Shown piece by piece: positions 54,035 through 64,000 of a DNA stretch of 64,000 nt; position 1 is the stretch's first letter, and each line of letters opens with the position of its first letter. Position numbers and translations under genes: made by a program. The notes under the pieces were generated by a model. That model was given only the letters and a program-made list of their open reading frames with translations, was not told the origin of the DNA and did not search any database. The stretch spans positions 4,774,001 through 4,838,000 of the forward strand of contig NZ_CP109150.1 in the NCBI RefSeq assembly GCF_035920365.1, in the 5' to 3' direction. The DNA comes from Micromonospora sp. NBC_01740 (GTDB lineage Bacteria > Actinomycetota > Actinomycetes > Mycobacteriales > Micromonosporaceae).

Positions 54035-55363
54035 TCAGGCGATCGCGCAGGTGGCGCCGTTGAGGGTGAACGAGGCGGGCCGTCCCGTGTCACCGGTGTG
54101 GGTGGCCTGGAAGCCGACGCTGACCGACGTGCCGGGCGCGATGGTGGCGTTGTAGGAGACGTTGCGGGCGGTGACCGCGCCGCTGGTCGGGGCGTACGTC
54201 GCGTTCCAGCCGTTGGTGATGCTCTGGCCGGCGGGCAGCGTGAAGGCCAGCGACCAGCCGTCCACCGTCGTGGTGCCGGTGTTGGTGACGGTGACCGAGG
54301 CGGTCAGGCCGGCGTTCCAGGCGTTGACGGTGTAGCCCACCCGGCAGGCGCCCGGCGAGGGCGGGGGAGTGCTGGGCGGCGGAGTGCTGGGCGGCGGGCT
54401 CGTCGGCGGCGGCGTGGTCGGCGGCGGCGTGGTGGGGGGCGCGGCGGTGTCGAGCCCGAAGAAGCGGATCGCCTGCGCGGCGTCGACCGGCAGGTTGTGC
54501 GACACCCCCTGCATGCTGATCGCCTCGACCGGCGCCCGGTCGCCGCTGCCGCCGTAGCGGGTGCGGGTGTAGCCGGCCTGCGGGCTGTCGGTGTACGTCG
54601 GCGTCTGGCTCAGCCCGTGCACGTCGGTCCACTGCTTGACCTGCTCGCCGAAGTTCGGGTAGCGCAGCACCTCGTCGTTAGTCCCGTGCCACGTCTGCAT
54701 CCGGGGCCGGCGTCCGGTGTAGCCCGGATAGGCGTTGCGGACCAGGTTCCCCCACTCCCGCGCGGTCCTGGTGACCTGGCCGTTGGCGCACTCGCTGTTC
54801 CACTCGGAGCCGTTGGTGGTGGCGAAGCAGCCGAAGGGGACCCCGGAGAACGCCGCCCCGGCGCTGAACACGTCGGGGTAGAGCCCGAGCAGGACGTTGG
54901 TCATCATCGCGCCCGACGAGATGCCGGTGGCGAAGATCCGGTCGGGGTCGACGGCGTAGCGCTGCCGAACATGGTCGACCATCGACTTGATGCCCACCGG
55001 GTCGCTGCCGCCGTCGCGGCGCAGCGCCTGCGGGGAGGAGACGTCGAAGCACTGGCTGCTGCGGGTCACCGACGGGTAGACGACGATGTAGCCGTACCGG
55101 TCGGCGAGCGCCGCGTACTGGGTGTTGGCGTACATGGCAGGGCCGGTGCCGGTGCAGTAGTGCACCGCGACCAGCAGCCCCGGCCGGGGCGCGACGGAGT
55201 CCGGCACGTACAGGTACATGCGCAGGTTGCTCGGGTTGGGGCCGAAGCTCGTCACCTCGGTCAGGGTCGCGGCGGACGCCGGCGGGGCGACCGCCACCGC
55301 CGCCAGGGCGGTCAGCGCGGCGGCGGCCAGGGCGGCGCCCAGCACTCGGAGTCTGGTCCTCAT
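54035..55363 (-). CDS. Secreted CE1/PHB-depolymerase-type esterase with CBM2
   Basis: 442 residues. Signal peptide to PASAATL. Alpha/beta hydrolase of the PHB-depolymerase/acetylxylan esterase type (YLYVPDSVAPRPGLLVAVHYCTG, nucleophile Ser149 in GISSG, His in GVSHNLP) over about 35-310. Pro/Thr/Ser linker, then a CBM2 beginning CRVGYTVNAWNAGLTASVTVTN. Likely removes acetyl or feruloyl groups from xylan, complementing the two xylanases. GGAAGAGGAACC precedes the ATG. True polyester depolymerisation cannot be excluded. Confidence 0.88.
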   Translation of the reverse strand: MRTRLRVLGAALAAAALTALAAVAVAPPASAATLTEVTSFGPNPSNLRMYLYVPDSVAPRPGLLVAVHYCTGTGPAMYANTQYAALADRYGYIVVYPSVTRSSQCFDVSSPQALRRDGGSDPVGIKSMVDHVRQRYAVDPDRIFATGISSGAMMTNVLLGLYPDVFSAGAAFSGVPFGCFATTNGSEWNSECANGQVTRTAREWGNLVRNAYPGYTGRRPRMQTWHGTNDEVLRYPNFGEQVKQWTDVHGLSQTPTYTDSPQAGYTRTRYGGSGDRAPVEAISMQGVSHNLPVDAAQAIRFFGLDTAAPPTTPPPTTPPPTSPPPSTPPPSTPPPSPGACRVGYTVNAWNAGLTASVTVTNTGTTTVDGWSLAFTLPAGQSITNGWNATYAPTSGAVTARNVSYNATIAPGTSVSVGFQATHTGDTGRPASFTLNGATCAIA

Positions 55364-55454
55364 GGATGGTTCCTCTTCCGCAGACGGTGGACAGGGCGGG
55401 GTTCCGATCGAGGGCTGCCCGGCTGCCCGATCACGTCCGGCTCAGGAACATCGA

Positions 55455-55485
55455 CAAGTATCTATTAATATGGAGGGTCCGGCAA
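55455..55485 (-). promoter_or_regulatory. AT-rich promoter candidate of the CE1 gene
   Basis: A 15-base patch of A and T (tatctattaatat) in 73% GC surroundings, 90 bases upstream of the CE1 esterase start; read on the minus strand it offers TAGATAC/TATTAAT -10-like elements. No clear -35. Confidence 0.3.
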
Positions 55486-55526
55486 GTGCCGGCCGGGCGC
55501 GATCCGCCGTGCTGTCCCTCGCGCCG

Positions 55527-56423
55527 TCACCGTGCCAGGCGCTTCTCGAACCAGTGGTGGGCGTACGGCTCGGCGTTGTACGCCTCGACCTCGCGGTAAC
55601 CGGCCGCCCGGTACATCGCGATCGCCTCGGTGAGGTTGCGGTTCGTGTCCAGCCGGACGGCGCTCCAGCCCCGCTCGGCGGCGTGGCGTTCCAGCTCGCT
55701 CAGCATCCGCCGCCCGAGCCCGAGCCCGCGTACGGCTTCCGCCACCCAGACCCGCTTGATCTCGGCGGGCGCGTCCCGGTGGAGCCTCACCGCGCCGCAG
55801 CCGACCGGCTCGGCGTTGAGGGTGGCGAGCAGGAACACTCCGGCCGGGGGGACGAGTTCCTCGTCGTGGACCGGGTTGCTCCGGGCCGGGTCGAACCCGC
55901 CGTCGAAGCGCCGCGCCACCTCCCGGGCGTAGGCCCGTACGCAGGCGCGGGCCCGCGGGTCGCCGGGCGGGCAGGGCGCGATCAGCACCATCGACGCGAC
56001 GAGCAGCCGTTCCACCTCGGCCATCGCCGCGACGAGCCGCTCGCGGCGTCGCCCGGTCAGCGGGGCGAGGATCGACCGGGCGAAGTCGTCGGAGCGCTCG
56101 TCGAGCTCGGTCCACTCGGCACGGCCGGCGGCGGTGAGCGTGGCGACCCGGACCCGTCTGTCCCCGCCCACCTGGTCGGACGGCCCGACGGTGACGAGCC
56201 CGTCGCCCTCCAGGGCGCGCAGGAGGCGACTGAGGTGCCCCGAGTCCAGCCCGAGCCGGGACCGCAGCGCCGCGACCTCGGCGCCACCGGGGCCGATCTC
56301 CCACAGCAGGCGGGCCTGGGCGAGGGGGCGGGCGCGCGCCATGTACTCGTCGTCGAGCGCCCCCACCCGCTGGGTCACCGTCCGGTTGAACCGCCGCACG
56401 GCGGCGATCGACTCCGCTTCCAT
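55527..56423 (-). CDS. MarR-GNAT fusion protein
   Basis: 298 residues. N-terminal MarR winged helix (ARARPLAQARLLWEIGPGGAEVAALRSRLGLDSGHLSRLLRALEGDGLVT). C-terminal GNAT acetyltransferase (VFLLATLNAEPVGCGAVRLHR, acetyl-CoA loop EAVRGLGLGRRMLSELERHAA, NLTEAIAMYRAAGYREVEAYN). The fusion is a known family of bifunctional helix-turn-helix/GNAT proteins. Probably a ligand-responsive regulator whose acetyltransferase domain senses or modifies a small molecule. Complete, no signal. Confidence 0.9.
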   Translation of the reverse strand: MEAESIAAVRRFNRTVTQRVGALDDEYMARARPLAQARLLWEIGPGGAEVAALRSRLGLDSGHLSRLLRALEGDGLVTVGPSDQVGGDRRVRVATLTAAGRAEWTELDERSDDFARSILAPLTGRRRERLVAAMAEVERLLVASMVLIAPCPPGDPRARACVRAYAREVARRFDGGFDPARSNPVHDEELVPPAGVFLLATLNAEPVGCGAVRLHRDAPAEIKRVWVAEAVRGLGLGRRMLSELERHAAERGWSAVRLDTNRNLTEAIAMYRAAGYREVEAYNAEPYAHHWFEKRLAR

Positions 56424-56531
56424 GAAACCTGACCTTAGTCAGCGATGTCCAGTCCGCGCCAGCACCGCCCCGGCGGCGCGTGCGGTCGCGTCCCGCGTAC
56501 CGCCGGCGACCCGGCCAGGGCCGCCACCCGG

Positions 56532-56571
56532 CGGCCCCGGGGCGGCGCGGTGGGCGCCGTCCCCGGGGCCG
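56532..56571 (-). terminator. Hairpin after the second xylanase
   Basis: Arms CGGCCCCGGGG and CCCCGGGGCCG with an inner CGGCG/CGCCG stem and a one-base bulge, starting 17 bases past the stop. Confidence 0.65.
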
Positions 56572-56587
56572 TCCGGTCGCCCGACGG

Positions 56588-58507
<1,920 letters not shown>

Positions 58508-58714
58508 ATGCAGGATCGGCACGGCCTCCGCCGCGCCGGCAAGCGGGTCTCGCTGCCGGCGCTGCTGATGCTGACCGTGCTGCTCATGGTGCTCTCCGCG
58601 GCCCGGTCCGTCGGGCTGTGCATCGTCTTCCGGAGCACGCGGCGGGCCATTCCCGGCTGCGTGCCCGCCTGGTCGGCCGACCGCGCTCCGCCCGGGCTGA
58701 CGTTCGCCGTCTGA
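58508..58714 (+). CDS. Small putative membrane peptide
   Basis: 68 residues, MQDRHGLRRAGKRVSLPALLMLTVLLMVLSAARSVGL with one membrane-spanning stretch, then a basic C-terminus with two cysteines. No ribosome site of note. It may be real or a chance frame. Confidence 0.35.
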   Translation: MQDRHGLRRAGKRVSLPALLMLTVLLMVLSAARSVGLCIVFRSTRRAIPGCVPAWSADRAPPGLTFAV

Positions 58715-58852
58715 AGCCCGTCCGCCTCCCCGCGTCCCGCGACGCGGGCCCGTGGCTTGGAGCACCATGCCGACCCCGCATCACGATCGATCCACCCTGC
58801 CCCGGTCCGTCGGCGACGGACCCCGGGTCACGCCCGCCCCACGACGGGGGCG

Positions 58853-59623
58853 ATGAGCATGCTGGCCCCCGGCGCATACGCCCGCCTCGGTCTGCGGCAT
58901 CCCGTCGCCCTCGACCTGGGCACCTCCACGGTGCGACTGTGGACGCCGGTCTCCGGCACGGTGGTCACCGAGCCCGCCGTCGTCGCGTGCACGTCGTCCG
59001 GCGCCCAGGCCGTCGGACGTGCCGCCATCGCCCTGCGGGACACCGGTGACGCGAATCTGCTGTGGCCGGTACGCCACGGCGTGGTGGCCGACTTCTTCGG
59101 CTGCGTACACCTGTTGCGGGTGCTGGCCGCGGCGAGCGGACGGCCGGGTGACGACGTCTCCCCGGTCGTGGTCGGCGTGCCGGCCACCGCCACCCTGCGG
59201 CAGAAGGACCTCCTGGTCGCGGCGGTCCGCCACGCGTTCGGCGGGCGGGTCGCCACGGTGGAGGAACCGCTGGCCGCCGCCCTGGCCTGCCGGGCCGACC
59301 TCGACCGCGACGACGTGGTCGCCGTCGACATCGGACACGGCCGGACCGAGATCGCGCACATCGCCGATCGCGCGGTCGAGGCGGTCGAGCGCGTCGACGC
59401 GCCCGACCCTTTCGACCGGGTGTCGCTGATCGCCGCCGCGGTCCGACGCGTGGGCGCCCGGCCGGCGTTCCCGGGGCGACGCCGGCTGCTGATCACCGGC
59501 GGCGGGGCGGTACACCCCGAACTCGGGGCCCGGCTGGCCGCGCTGACCGGCCGGGTCGTCACGATGCCCGCCGATCCGCACCTGGCCACGCTCGCCGGCC
59601 TGCGCCTGCTGCTCACCGGCTGA
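58853..59623 (+). CDS. Orphan actin-fold (MreB/Hsp70-like) ATPase-type protein
   Basis: 256 residues with the phosphate-1 motif LDLGTSTVRLW, connect motif VVVGVPATATLRQKDLLVAAVRHAFGGRVATVEEPLAAALA, phosphate-2 VAVDIGHGRTEIA and adenosine motif RLLITGGGAVHPELGARLAALTG. About 80 residues shorter than MreB and without its polymer-contact loops as I know them; no mreC/D or rod genes adjoin. Actin-fold ATPase of unknown role. Starts at ATG in weak ribosome-site context. Confidence 0.75.
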   Translation: MSMLAPGAYARLGLRHPVALDLGTSTVRLWTPVSGTVVTEPAVVACTSSGAQAVGRAAIALRDTGDANLLWPVRHGVVADFFGCVHLLRVLAAASGRPGDDVSPVVVGVPATATLRQKDLLVAAVRHAFGGRVATVEEPLAAALACRADLDRDDVVAVDIGHGRTEIAHIADRAVEAVERVDAPDPFDRVSLIAAAVRRVGARPAFPGRRRLLITGGGAVHPELGARLAALTGRVVTMPADPHLATLAGLRLLLTG

Positions 59624-59635
59624 CCACAGGCGGTG

Positions 59636-59670
59636 CCGCACGGCACCGTCGTGACGACGGTGCCGTGCGG
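59636..59670 (+). terminator. Strong terminator after the actin-like gene
   Basis: Perfect 15-base arms (CCGCACGGCACCGTC and GACGGTGCCGTGCGG) with a five-base GTGAC loop, 13 bases past the stop. Confidence 0.8.
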
Positions 59671-59736
59671 CCCTCCGCCGCCAACCGGCCGCCCACCGGG
59701 CCGGGACCGACCTTCCCCGCACACCTGGAGCCTTCG

Positions 59737-60003
59737 ATGGACGTCGAGCTGACCCCCCTGCCCGGTATCGGGCTGCGCCGCATGTTCACCACCGACGCGG
59801 GAGTGCGCGTCGGGGTGGTGACCCACCACGTCGGCGGCCGGCGTGAGCTGGTCTACCCCGACGGCGACGACCCCGACGCCACCCGCAGCATCACCCTCAC
59901 CCACGACGAGGCCGTCGTGCTCGCCGGACTGCTGGGCCTGCTCGACGTCCTCGACGTCACCGGGCCCGGCGCCCTCACGACTACCCCACCCGGCGGCGGG
60001 TAA
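59737..60003 (+). CDS. Truncated KhtT-like (cation:proton antiporter regulatory) protein
   Basis: 88 residues, MDVELTPLPGIGLRRMFTTDAGVRVGVVTHHVGGRRELVYPDGDDPDATRSITLTHDEAVVLAGLLGL, matching the N-terminal domain of KhtT-type regulatory subunits of K+/H+ antiporters. It lacks the RCK-C (TrkA-C) domain and no antiporter gene adjoins. GGAG precedes the ATG by eight bases. Either a stand-alone regulator or a decayed remnant. Confidence 0.65.
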   Translation: MDVELTPLPGIGLRRMFTTDAGVRVGVVTHHVGGRRELVYPDGDDPDATRSITLTHDEAVVLAGLLGLLDVLDVTGPGALTTTPPGGG

Positions 60004-60034
60004 GCCGCCGGACCGGACGCGGGGGGGAGGGGAC

Positions 60035-61252
60035 GTGGGACGCAAGTTCGTGAACTGGTCCGGCAGCCTGTCGTTCACCCCCGCCGAGTACGCCGAGCCC
60101 GCCGACGAGGACGAGGTGCGGGCGCTGGTGCGGCGGGCCCGCGAAACCGGCACGACGCTGCGGCCGGTGGGCTCCGGGCACTCGTCCAGCCCGCTGGTGC
60201 GCACCGACGGGATCCTCGCCAGCCTCGACCGGCTCGCCGGGGTGATCGCCGACGACGACGGGCTCGCCACCGTCCGCGCCGGCACCAAACTCAAGGCCCT
60301 CGGGGAGGGCCTGTACGACGCGGGGCTGGCGATGGACAACCTCGGGGACGTGGACTACCAGTCGATCGCCGGCGCGACCGCCACCGGCACCCACGGCACC
60401 GGCCTGGGCTTCGGCAACCTCTCCACCCAGGTCGCCGGCGTCCGGCTGGTCACCGGAACCGGCGACACGGTGGACGTCAGCGCGGACCACCACCCGGAGC
60501 TCCTGCCGGCGGCCCGGCTCTCCCTGGGCGCCCTCGGCGTCCTCACCCGGGTCACGCTGGCCGTGCAACCCCGCTACCAGCTGCACCGCCGGTCCTGGTG
60601 CGCGCCCGTCGCCTGGACCCTGGAGCACCTGGCCGAGTTGCAGCACACCAACCGCAACATGGACTTCTACTGGTATCCCCGCAACGACCTGACCCAGGTC
60701 CGGGTCATGAACCGGGTCGACCAGACGCCGGACGAGCGGGTGTGGCACGCGCCGCGGGTACCGGGCTCGGCGGCCGTGGACGAGCCCCGCGAGGTCCACG
60801 TGGCCCCCACCCACCGGGCCATCCCCCGCCACCGGGAGCTGCGGTTCGAGGAGATCGAGTACATGCTGCCGGTGGAGGCGTTGCCGGCCTGCTTCGCTGA
60901 GGTGCGGCGGCGCATCAGGCAGCGGCACCGCCGGGTCGCCGGCTGGCGGGTGCTGGTGCGCAGCATCGCCGCCGACGACATCTGGCTCAGCAACGCCTAC
61001 GGCCGGCCGACCGCGACCATCGCCTGCCTGCAGAACACCACCCTGCCGTACGAGGAGTACTTCCGGGACATGGAGGCGGTCTTCCGGCAGTACGGCGGCC
61101 GGCCGCACTGGGGCAAGAAGCACTGGCTGACCGCCCGCGAGCTGCGTCCGCTCTATCCCCGCTGGGACGACTTCCAGGCGTTGCGGCGCCGACTGGACCC
61201 GGACGGGGTGTTCCTCACCCCGGACCTGGCCCGGCTGCTGGAGGAGGCGTGA
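60035..61252 (+). CDS. FAD-linked sugar-lactone oxidase (D-arabinono-1,4-lactone oxidase-like)
   Basis: 405 residues. PCMH-type FAD domain with VRALVRRARETGTTLRPVGSGHSSSPLV, the attachment loop GDVDYQSIAGATATGTHGTG, and LSLGALGVLTRVTL. The C-terminal ALO domain includes CLQNTTLPYEEYFRDMEAVFRQYGGRPHWGKKHWL. Oxidises aldonolactones or alditols, passing electrons to O2 or another acceptor. GTG start after GGGGGAGGGG. Overlaps the next gene by four bases (GTGA). Confidence 0.88.
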   Translation: MGRKFVNWSGSLSFTPAEYAEPADEDEVRALVRRARETGTTLRPVGSGHSSSPLVRTDGILASLDRLAGVIADDDGLATVRAGTKLKALGEGLYDAGLAMDNLGDVDYQSIAGATATGTHGTGLGFGNLSTQVAGVRLVTGTGDTVDVSADHHPELLPAARLSLGALGVLTRVTLAVQPRYQLHRRSWCAPVAWTLEHLAELQHTNRNMDFYWYPRNDLTQVRVMNRVDQTPDERVWHAPRVPGSAAVDEPREVHVAPTHRAIPRHRELRFEEIEYMLPVEALPACFAEVRRRIRQRHRRVAGWRVLVRSIAADDIWLSNAYGRPTATIACLQNTTLPYEEYFRDMEAVFRQYGGRPHWGKKHWLTARELRPLYPRWDDFQALRRRLDPDGVFLTPDLARLLEEA

Positions 61253-61626
61253 CGGCACAGCTCGGTGCCCGCACGTGGGTCGTCCCCGGCGGGCACGTGC
61301 CGTTCCCCGGCCACGGTCCCGAACCGCAGTTCACCAGCTTCGACCAGCTCTGCGTGCTCAACGCCACCGACCAGGACACCGAGGTCAGCCTGGACGTCTA
61401 CTACGAGGACGCCGAGCCCGTCGGGCCGTACCGGATCCTGGTCGGGGCGCGACGGATCCGGCACATGCGGGTCAACGACCTGATCGATCCGGAGGCGGTC
61501 CGCCTCGACCGTCCCTACGGCTGCCTGCTGCGCTCGCCGGTGCCGGTGGTGGTGCAGTTCCTGCGCCAGGACACCCGGCTGCCCGGGGTCGTCGCGCTGA
61601 CCGGCGTCATGGCCCACCCCGCCTGA
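61249..61626 (+). CDS. ASRT-like (sensory rhodopsin transducer family) protein
   Basis: 125 residues: WVVPGGHVPFPGHGPEPQFTSFDQLCVLNATDQDTEVSLDVYYEDAEPVGPYRILVGARRIRHMRVNDLIDP matches the single-domain beta-sandwich family of the Anabaena sensory rhodopsin transducer (PF07100-type). No rhodopsin gene is in the window. Family members elsewhere bind sugars or DNA. GTG overlaps the oxidase TGA, so it is coupled to the lactone oxidase and may act on the same carbohydrate pathway. Confidence 0.8.
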   Translation: MTAQLGARTWVVPGGHVPFPGHGPEPQFTSFDQLCVLNATDQDTEVSLDVYYEDAEPVGPYRILVGARRIRHMRVNDLIDPEAVRLDRPYGCLLRSPVPVVVQFLRQDTRLPGVVALTGVMAHPA

Positions 61627-61660
61627 CGTTCGGGGCCGGGCGGGCAGGGTAACCCCGGCC

Positions 61661-62788
61661 ATGCGCATCGTGGGGGACGCGGCGGCGGCGGAGTCGGACT
61701 CCCGGCTGCGCCGCACCGGCCGGGAGACCTACCGGCGCCTGCAGTCGTACCTCCTCCTCGCGGTGCAGGCCGGTCTGGCCGCGGCCCTGGCCTGGGTGAC
61801 GGCCCGCGAGGTGCTGGGCAACCAGGACCCGACCTTCGCCCCGGCCGCCGCGGTCGGTGTGATCGCCGCGGCCATCGGCAACCGCACCCGCCGCACCGTC
61901 GAGCTGATCGCCGGGGTGGTGCTCGGCATCGCCGTCGGCGACGTGCTGATCGGCCTGCTGGGCACCGGGCCGTGGCAGACCGGCGTCATCGTCTTCCTGG
62001 CGATCGCCGTGGCGGTGCTGGTCCGCGGCGGCGGAGCCCTCATGACCCAGGCCGGCGGTACGGGCGTGCTGGTGGCCACCCTCACCCCGAACAACCCCGA
62101 CCTGGAGCTGCCCCGGACCGTCAACGCTCTGGTCGGCGGGCTGATCGGCCTGCTGGTCGTGCTCGTCATCGTCCCGCTGCATCCGCTGCGGACCGTGCGC
62201 CGCGTGGCCGACTCCGCGCTGGACCTCTTCGCCCGCCAGCTGACCGCGTCGGCGGAGGCGCTGGCCCGCGGCGACGCCCGCGCGGCGGAGGAGGTGCTCG
62301 ACCGGATGCGCGCCGCAGAGCCCGAACTCGACCGGCTCAGCGAAGCCGTCGAGGCCGCCGAGGAGGTCACCAGGTTCTCGCCGCTGCGCTGGCGCCGCCG
62401 CCGGGCGCTGCGGGCGTACCGGCACGGCGTGGAGCACATGGAACGGGCCTTCCGCAACAGCCGCACCCTCGTGCGCCGGATCGGCACCGCCCTGCGCGAC
62501 GACGAGCCGGTGCCGCCCGGCCTGCCCGCCGCCGTCGAGCGCTACGGCGAGGCCGTCCGGATGCTGCACCGCGAGTTCCTGGCCGCCCGGGAACCCGTCG
62601 GTGCGCGCGAGCGGGTGCTGGCGGCGGTGCGGGAGGCCGGCGAGGCGTGCCGTCAGGACATGGGGTTCTCGGGCACCATCGTCGTGTCCCAGCTGCGGAC
62701 CATCGCCAACGACCTGCTGCGCGCCACGGGCGTCCCCCGCGACGAGGCGCGTCGGCTGGTGCGCCGGGCCGCCGCCGGACATCCGTGA
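61661..62788 (+). CDS. FUSC-family membrane transporter (aromatic-acid exporter-like)
   Basis: 375 residues. About five to six transmembrane helices in residues 28-175 (LLLAVQAGLAAALAWVTAREVLG, AAAVGVIAAAIGN, LIAGVVLGIAVGDVLIGLL, VIVFLAIAVAVLVRGGG, LVGGLIGLLVVLVIVPL) followed by a cytosolic helical domain ending in AAAGHP. The N-terminal part carries the TFAPAAAVGVIAAAIGNRTRRT pattern of FUSC/ArAE transporters. Probably exports aromatic acids or similar solutes. Confidence 0.82.
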   Translation: MRIVGDAAAAESDSRLRRTGRETYRRLQSYLLLAVQAGLAAALAWVTAREVLGNQDPTFAPAAAVGVIAAAIGNRTRRTVELIAGVVLGIAVGDVLIGLLGTGPWQTGVIVFLAIAVAVLVRGGGALMTQAGGTGVLVATLTPNNPDLELPRTVNALVGGLIGLLVVLVIVPLHPLRTVRRVADSALDLFARQLTASAEALARGDARAAEEVLDRMRAAEPELDRLSEAVEAAEEVTRFSPLRWRRRRALRAYRHGVEHMERAFRNSRTLVRRIGTALRDDEPVPPGLPAAVERYGEAVRMLHREFLAAREPVGARERVLAAVREAGEACRQDMGFSGTIVVSQLRTIANDLLRATGVPRDEARRLVRRAAAGHP

Positions 62789-62791
62789 CGC

Positions 62792-63391
62792 TCAGCCCTG
62801 CTGTCGCAGGTAGGGGCCCAGGAGATCCCGGGTGAGGGCGAGCACGGCGGCTTCCGAGGTGCCGTTCTCGATCATCTGTGAGGACGCGTAGACCACCGCC
62901 TGGATCAGCTCCGCCGCGGCGGCCGGGTCGCTCGCGCCGTGCTCGGCCAGGGCCGCCACCAGCGGCGTACGCAACTGGTCGTGCAGGACGCGGCTCTCCT
63001 CGGCGAGGACGGCGCCCGGCACGCTGGCGGCGAGCCCACGCATGACCGCGTGCTCCCCCTGGGCGACGAGGCGCAGGTTGGCCTCGACGTAGGCCAGCAC
63101 CCGCCCGCCGGGGTCGGTGGCCAGGTCCATCTGCTGCGTGACGTATGCCGACCACTCCGGGAACATGTCGGCGATGACGGCGTTGAGCAGGTCCTCCCGC
63201 GACTTGAAGTACTGGTAGACGCTGGGGCGCGCCAGGCCTGTCCGCTTGCCCACCTCGGCCAGGCTCGGCGCCTGCGCCCCGCTCTCCGCGAGGATCTCCC
63301 GGGCCGCCGCCAGGATCGCCCGCCGCTGCCGGGCCCGGTGCTCGGCCACCGTGGGCGCCTGGATCTTCGGCACGGGAACCCCCATCGTCAC
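62792..63391 (-). CDS. TetR-family transcriptional regulator
   Basis: 199 residues. HTH RRAILAAAREILAESGAQAPSLAEVGKRTGLARPSVYQYFKSREDLLNAVIADM is the classic TetR N-terminus; the C-terminal ligand domain is helical. ATG overlaps the stop of the ABC ATPase gene upstream (ATGA), so it is cotranscribed and probably represses that transporter operon. Confidence 0.92.
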   Translation of the reverse strand: MTMGVPVPKIQAPTVAEHRARQRRAILAAAREILAESGAQAPSLAEVGKRTGLARPSVYQYFKSREDLLNAVIADMFPEWSAYVTQQMDLATDPGGRVLAYVEANLRLVAQGEHAVMRGLAASVPGAVLAEESRVLHDQLRTPLVAALAEHGASDPAAAAELIQAVVYASSQMIENGTSEAAVLALTRDLLGPYLRQQG

Positions 63392-64000
63392 GGCACGGGC
63401 ATCAGTCGCCCGTCGATCATCTCGTACACCGTCGTGCAGTGGCGCAGCACGTCGTGGTCGTGGGTGACCATGACGGTGGCGACGTCGTTCTCCTTGGTCT
63501 CGCGGGCGAGCAGCTCCACCACCTCGTGACTGCGGGCACGGTCGAGGGCGGCGGTCGGCTCGTCCACCAAGAGTAGTCGCGGCCGGTTGACCAGGGCACG
63601 GGCGATGCCGACACGTTGCCGTTCGCCACCCGAGAGCTGGTGCGGTCGGCGGTTCGCCTTGTGGGCCATCCCGACCTCGTCGAGCAGGGCCGTCGCCTCG
63701 CGCGCCCGGGAGCCGTGACCGCCGAAGCGGGCCGGCAGCCGCAGCTGGTCCACGGCGGTCAACGCGGGAATGAGGTTGCCGGACTGGAACACGAAGCCGA
63801 CGAACTCCCGGCGCAGCGCGGCCCGCGCCCGTGCGCTCGGCACGGTCATGTCCCGCCCGCCGAGGGTGACCGAACCCGACGTCGGGACGGTCAGCCCGCC
63901 GGCCACCGCGAGCAGGCTGGACTTGCCGGCGCCCGAGGGGCCGACGACCGCGACGAACTGCCCGGGGGCAACGGTCAGGTCGACGCCGTCCAAGGCCGGT
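63388..64000 (-). CDS. ABC transporter ATP-binding protein (LolD/MacB-type), partial
   Basis: At least 204 residues visible; the 5' end lies beyond the right edge. Walker A VGPSGAGKS, Q-loop FQSGNLIPALTAVDQL, signature LSGGERQRVGIARALV, Walker B LLLVDEPTAALD, H-loop MVTHDHDVL. This MacB/LolD-like subclass usually pairs with an FtsX-type permease, expected just outside the window. Operon with the downstream TetR. Confidence 0.9.
   Translation of the reverse strand, partial: PALDGVDLTVAPGQFVAVVGPSGAGKSSLLAVAGGLTVPTSGSVTLGGRDMTVPSARARAALRREFVGFVFQSGNLIPALTAVDQLRLPARFGGHGSRAREATALLDEVGMAHKANRRPHQLSGGERQRVGIARALVNRPRLLLVDEPTAALDRARSHEVVELLARETKENDVATVMVTHDHDVLRHCTTVYEMIDGRLMPVP

Overview
The window is a very GC-rich (roughly 73%) actinobacterial chromosome segment. 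Codon use (almost all third positions G or C), frequent GTG starts, Tat/Sec signal peptides, CBM2-tailed xylanases and cobalamin riboswitches fit a Micromonospora-like soil actinomycete (Micromonosporaceae). That placement is an inference from gene content. I see no rRNA, tRNA, insertion sequence, prophage or CRISPR array.

Layout. 1-7.3 kb: secreted GH55-like beta-helix protein behind a LacI-type operator, ATP-grasp protein, GH10-CBM2 xylanase, NmrA-like reductase, RibD-C protein. 7.4-12.8 kb: a TPR-CHAT caspase-like protease divergent from a subtilase, an ECF-type sigma factor and a coupled 154-residue protein, which together look like a protease-controlled sigma module. 12.8-18.6 kb: secreted proteins, an XRE repressor/4-TM pair with a triplicate operator facing an HEGTH metallopeptidase-like gene, and a MarR/SnoaL-like divergent pair. 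18.9-31.7 kb: five tightly coupled genes (DUF4132, 1.7-kb-residue partner, MoxR AAA ATPase, a DUF5682-vWA fusion, SWIM zinc finger), the actinobacterial version of the E. coli yehI/L/M/P/Q locus of unknown function. 32-34 kb: SDR and a Tat-exported beta-propeller. 34-42.3 kb (minus strand): a vitamin B12 acquisition region with two cobalamin riboswitches, two pairs of secreted transcobalamin-like alpha and beta proteins (one pair wall/membrane anchored) and an ECF transporter (S, A-A', T). 42.4-45.1 kb: rifamycin phosphotransferase (rph) with a rifamycin-associated element. 45-54 kb: SGNH esterase, a molybdopterin oxidoreductase lacking all Fe-S cysteines, a putative lipoprotein, and an erythromycin-esterase-like gene divergent from a double-MerR regulator. 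54-58 kb: CE1 esterase-CBM2, MarR-GNAT fusion, second GH10-CBM2 xylanase. 58.5-64 kb: orphan actin-like protein, truncated KhtT-like protein, FAD lactone oxidase, ASRT-like protein, FUSC transporter, TetR regulator and a partial ABC ATPase running off the right end.

Three themes stand out: plant and fungal polysaccharide degradation (GH55-like, two GH10-CBM2, CE1-CBM2, beta-propeller) with recognisable sugar-responsive operators; an intrinsic resistome (rph with RAE, ere-like with a TioE-type regulator); and three multi-gene modules whose biology is poorly described (yeh-like MoxR/vWA locus, CHAT/subtilase/sigma locus, transcobalamin-like B12 locus).
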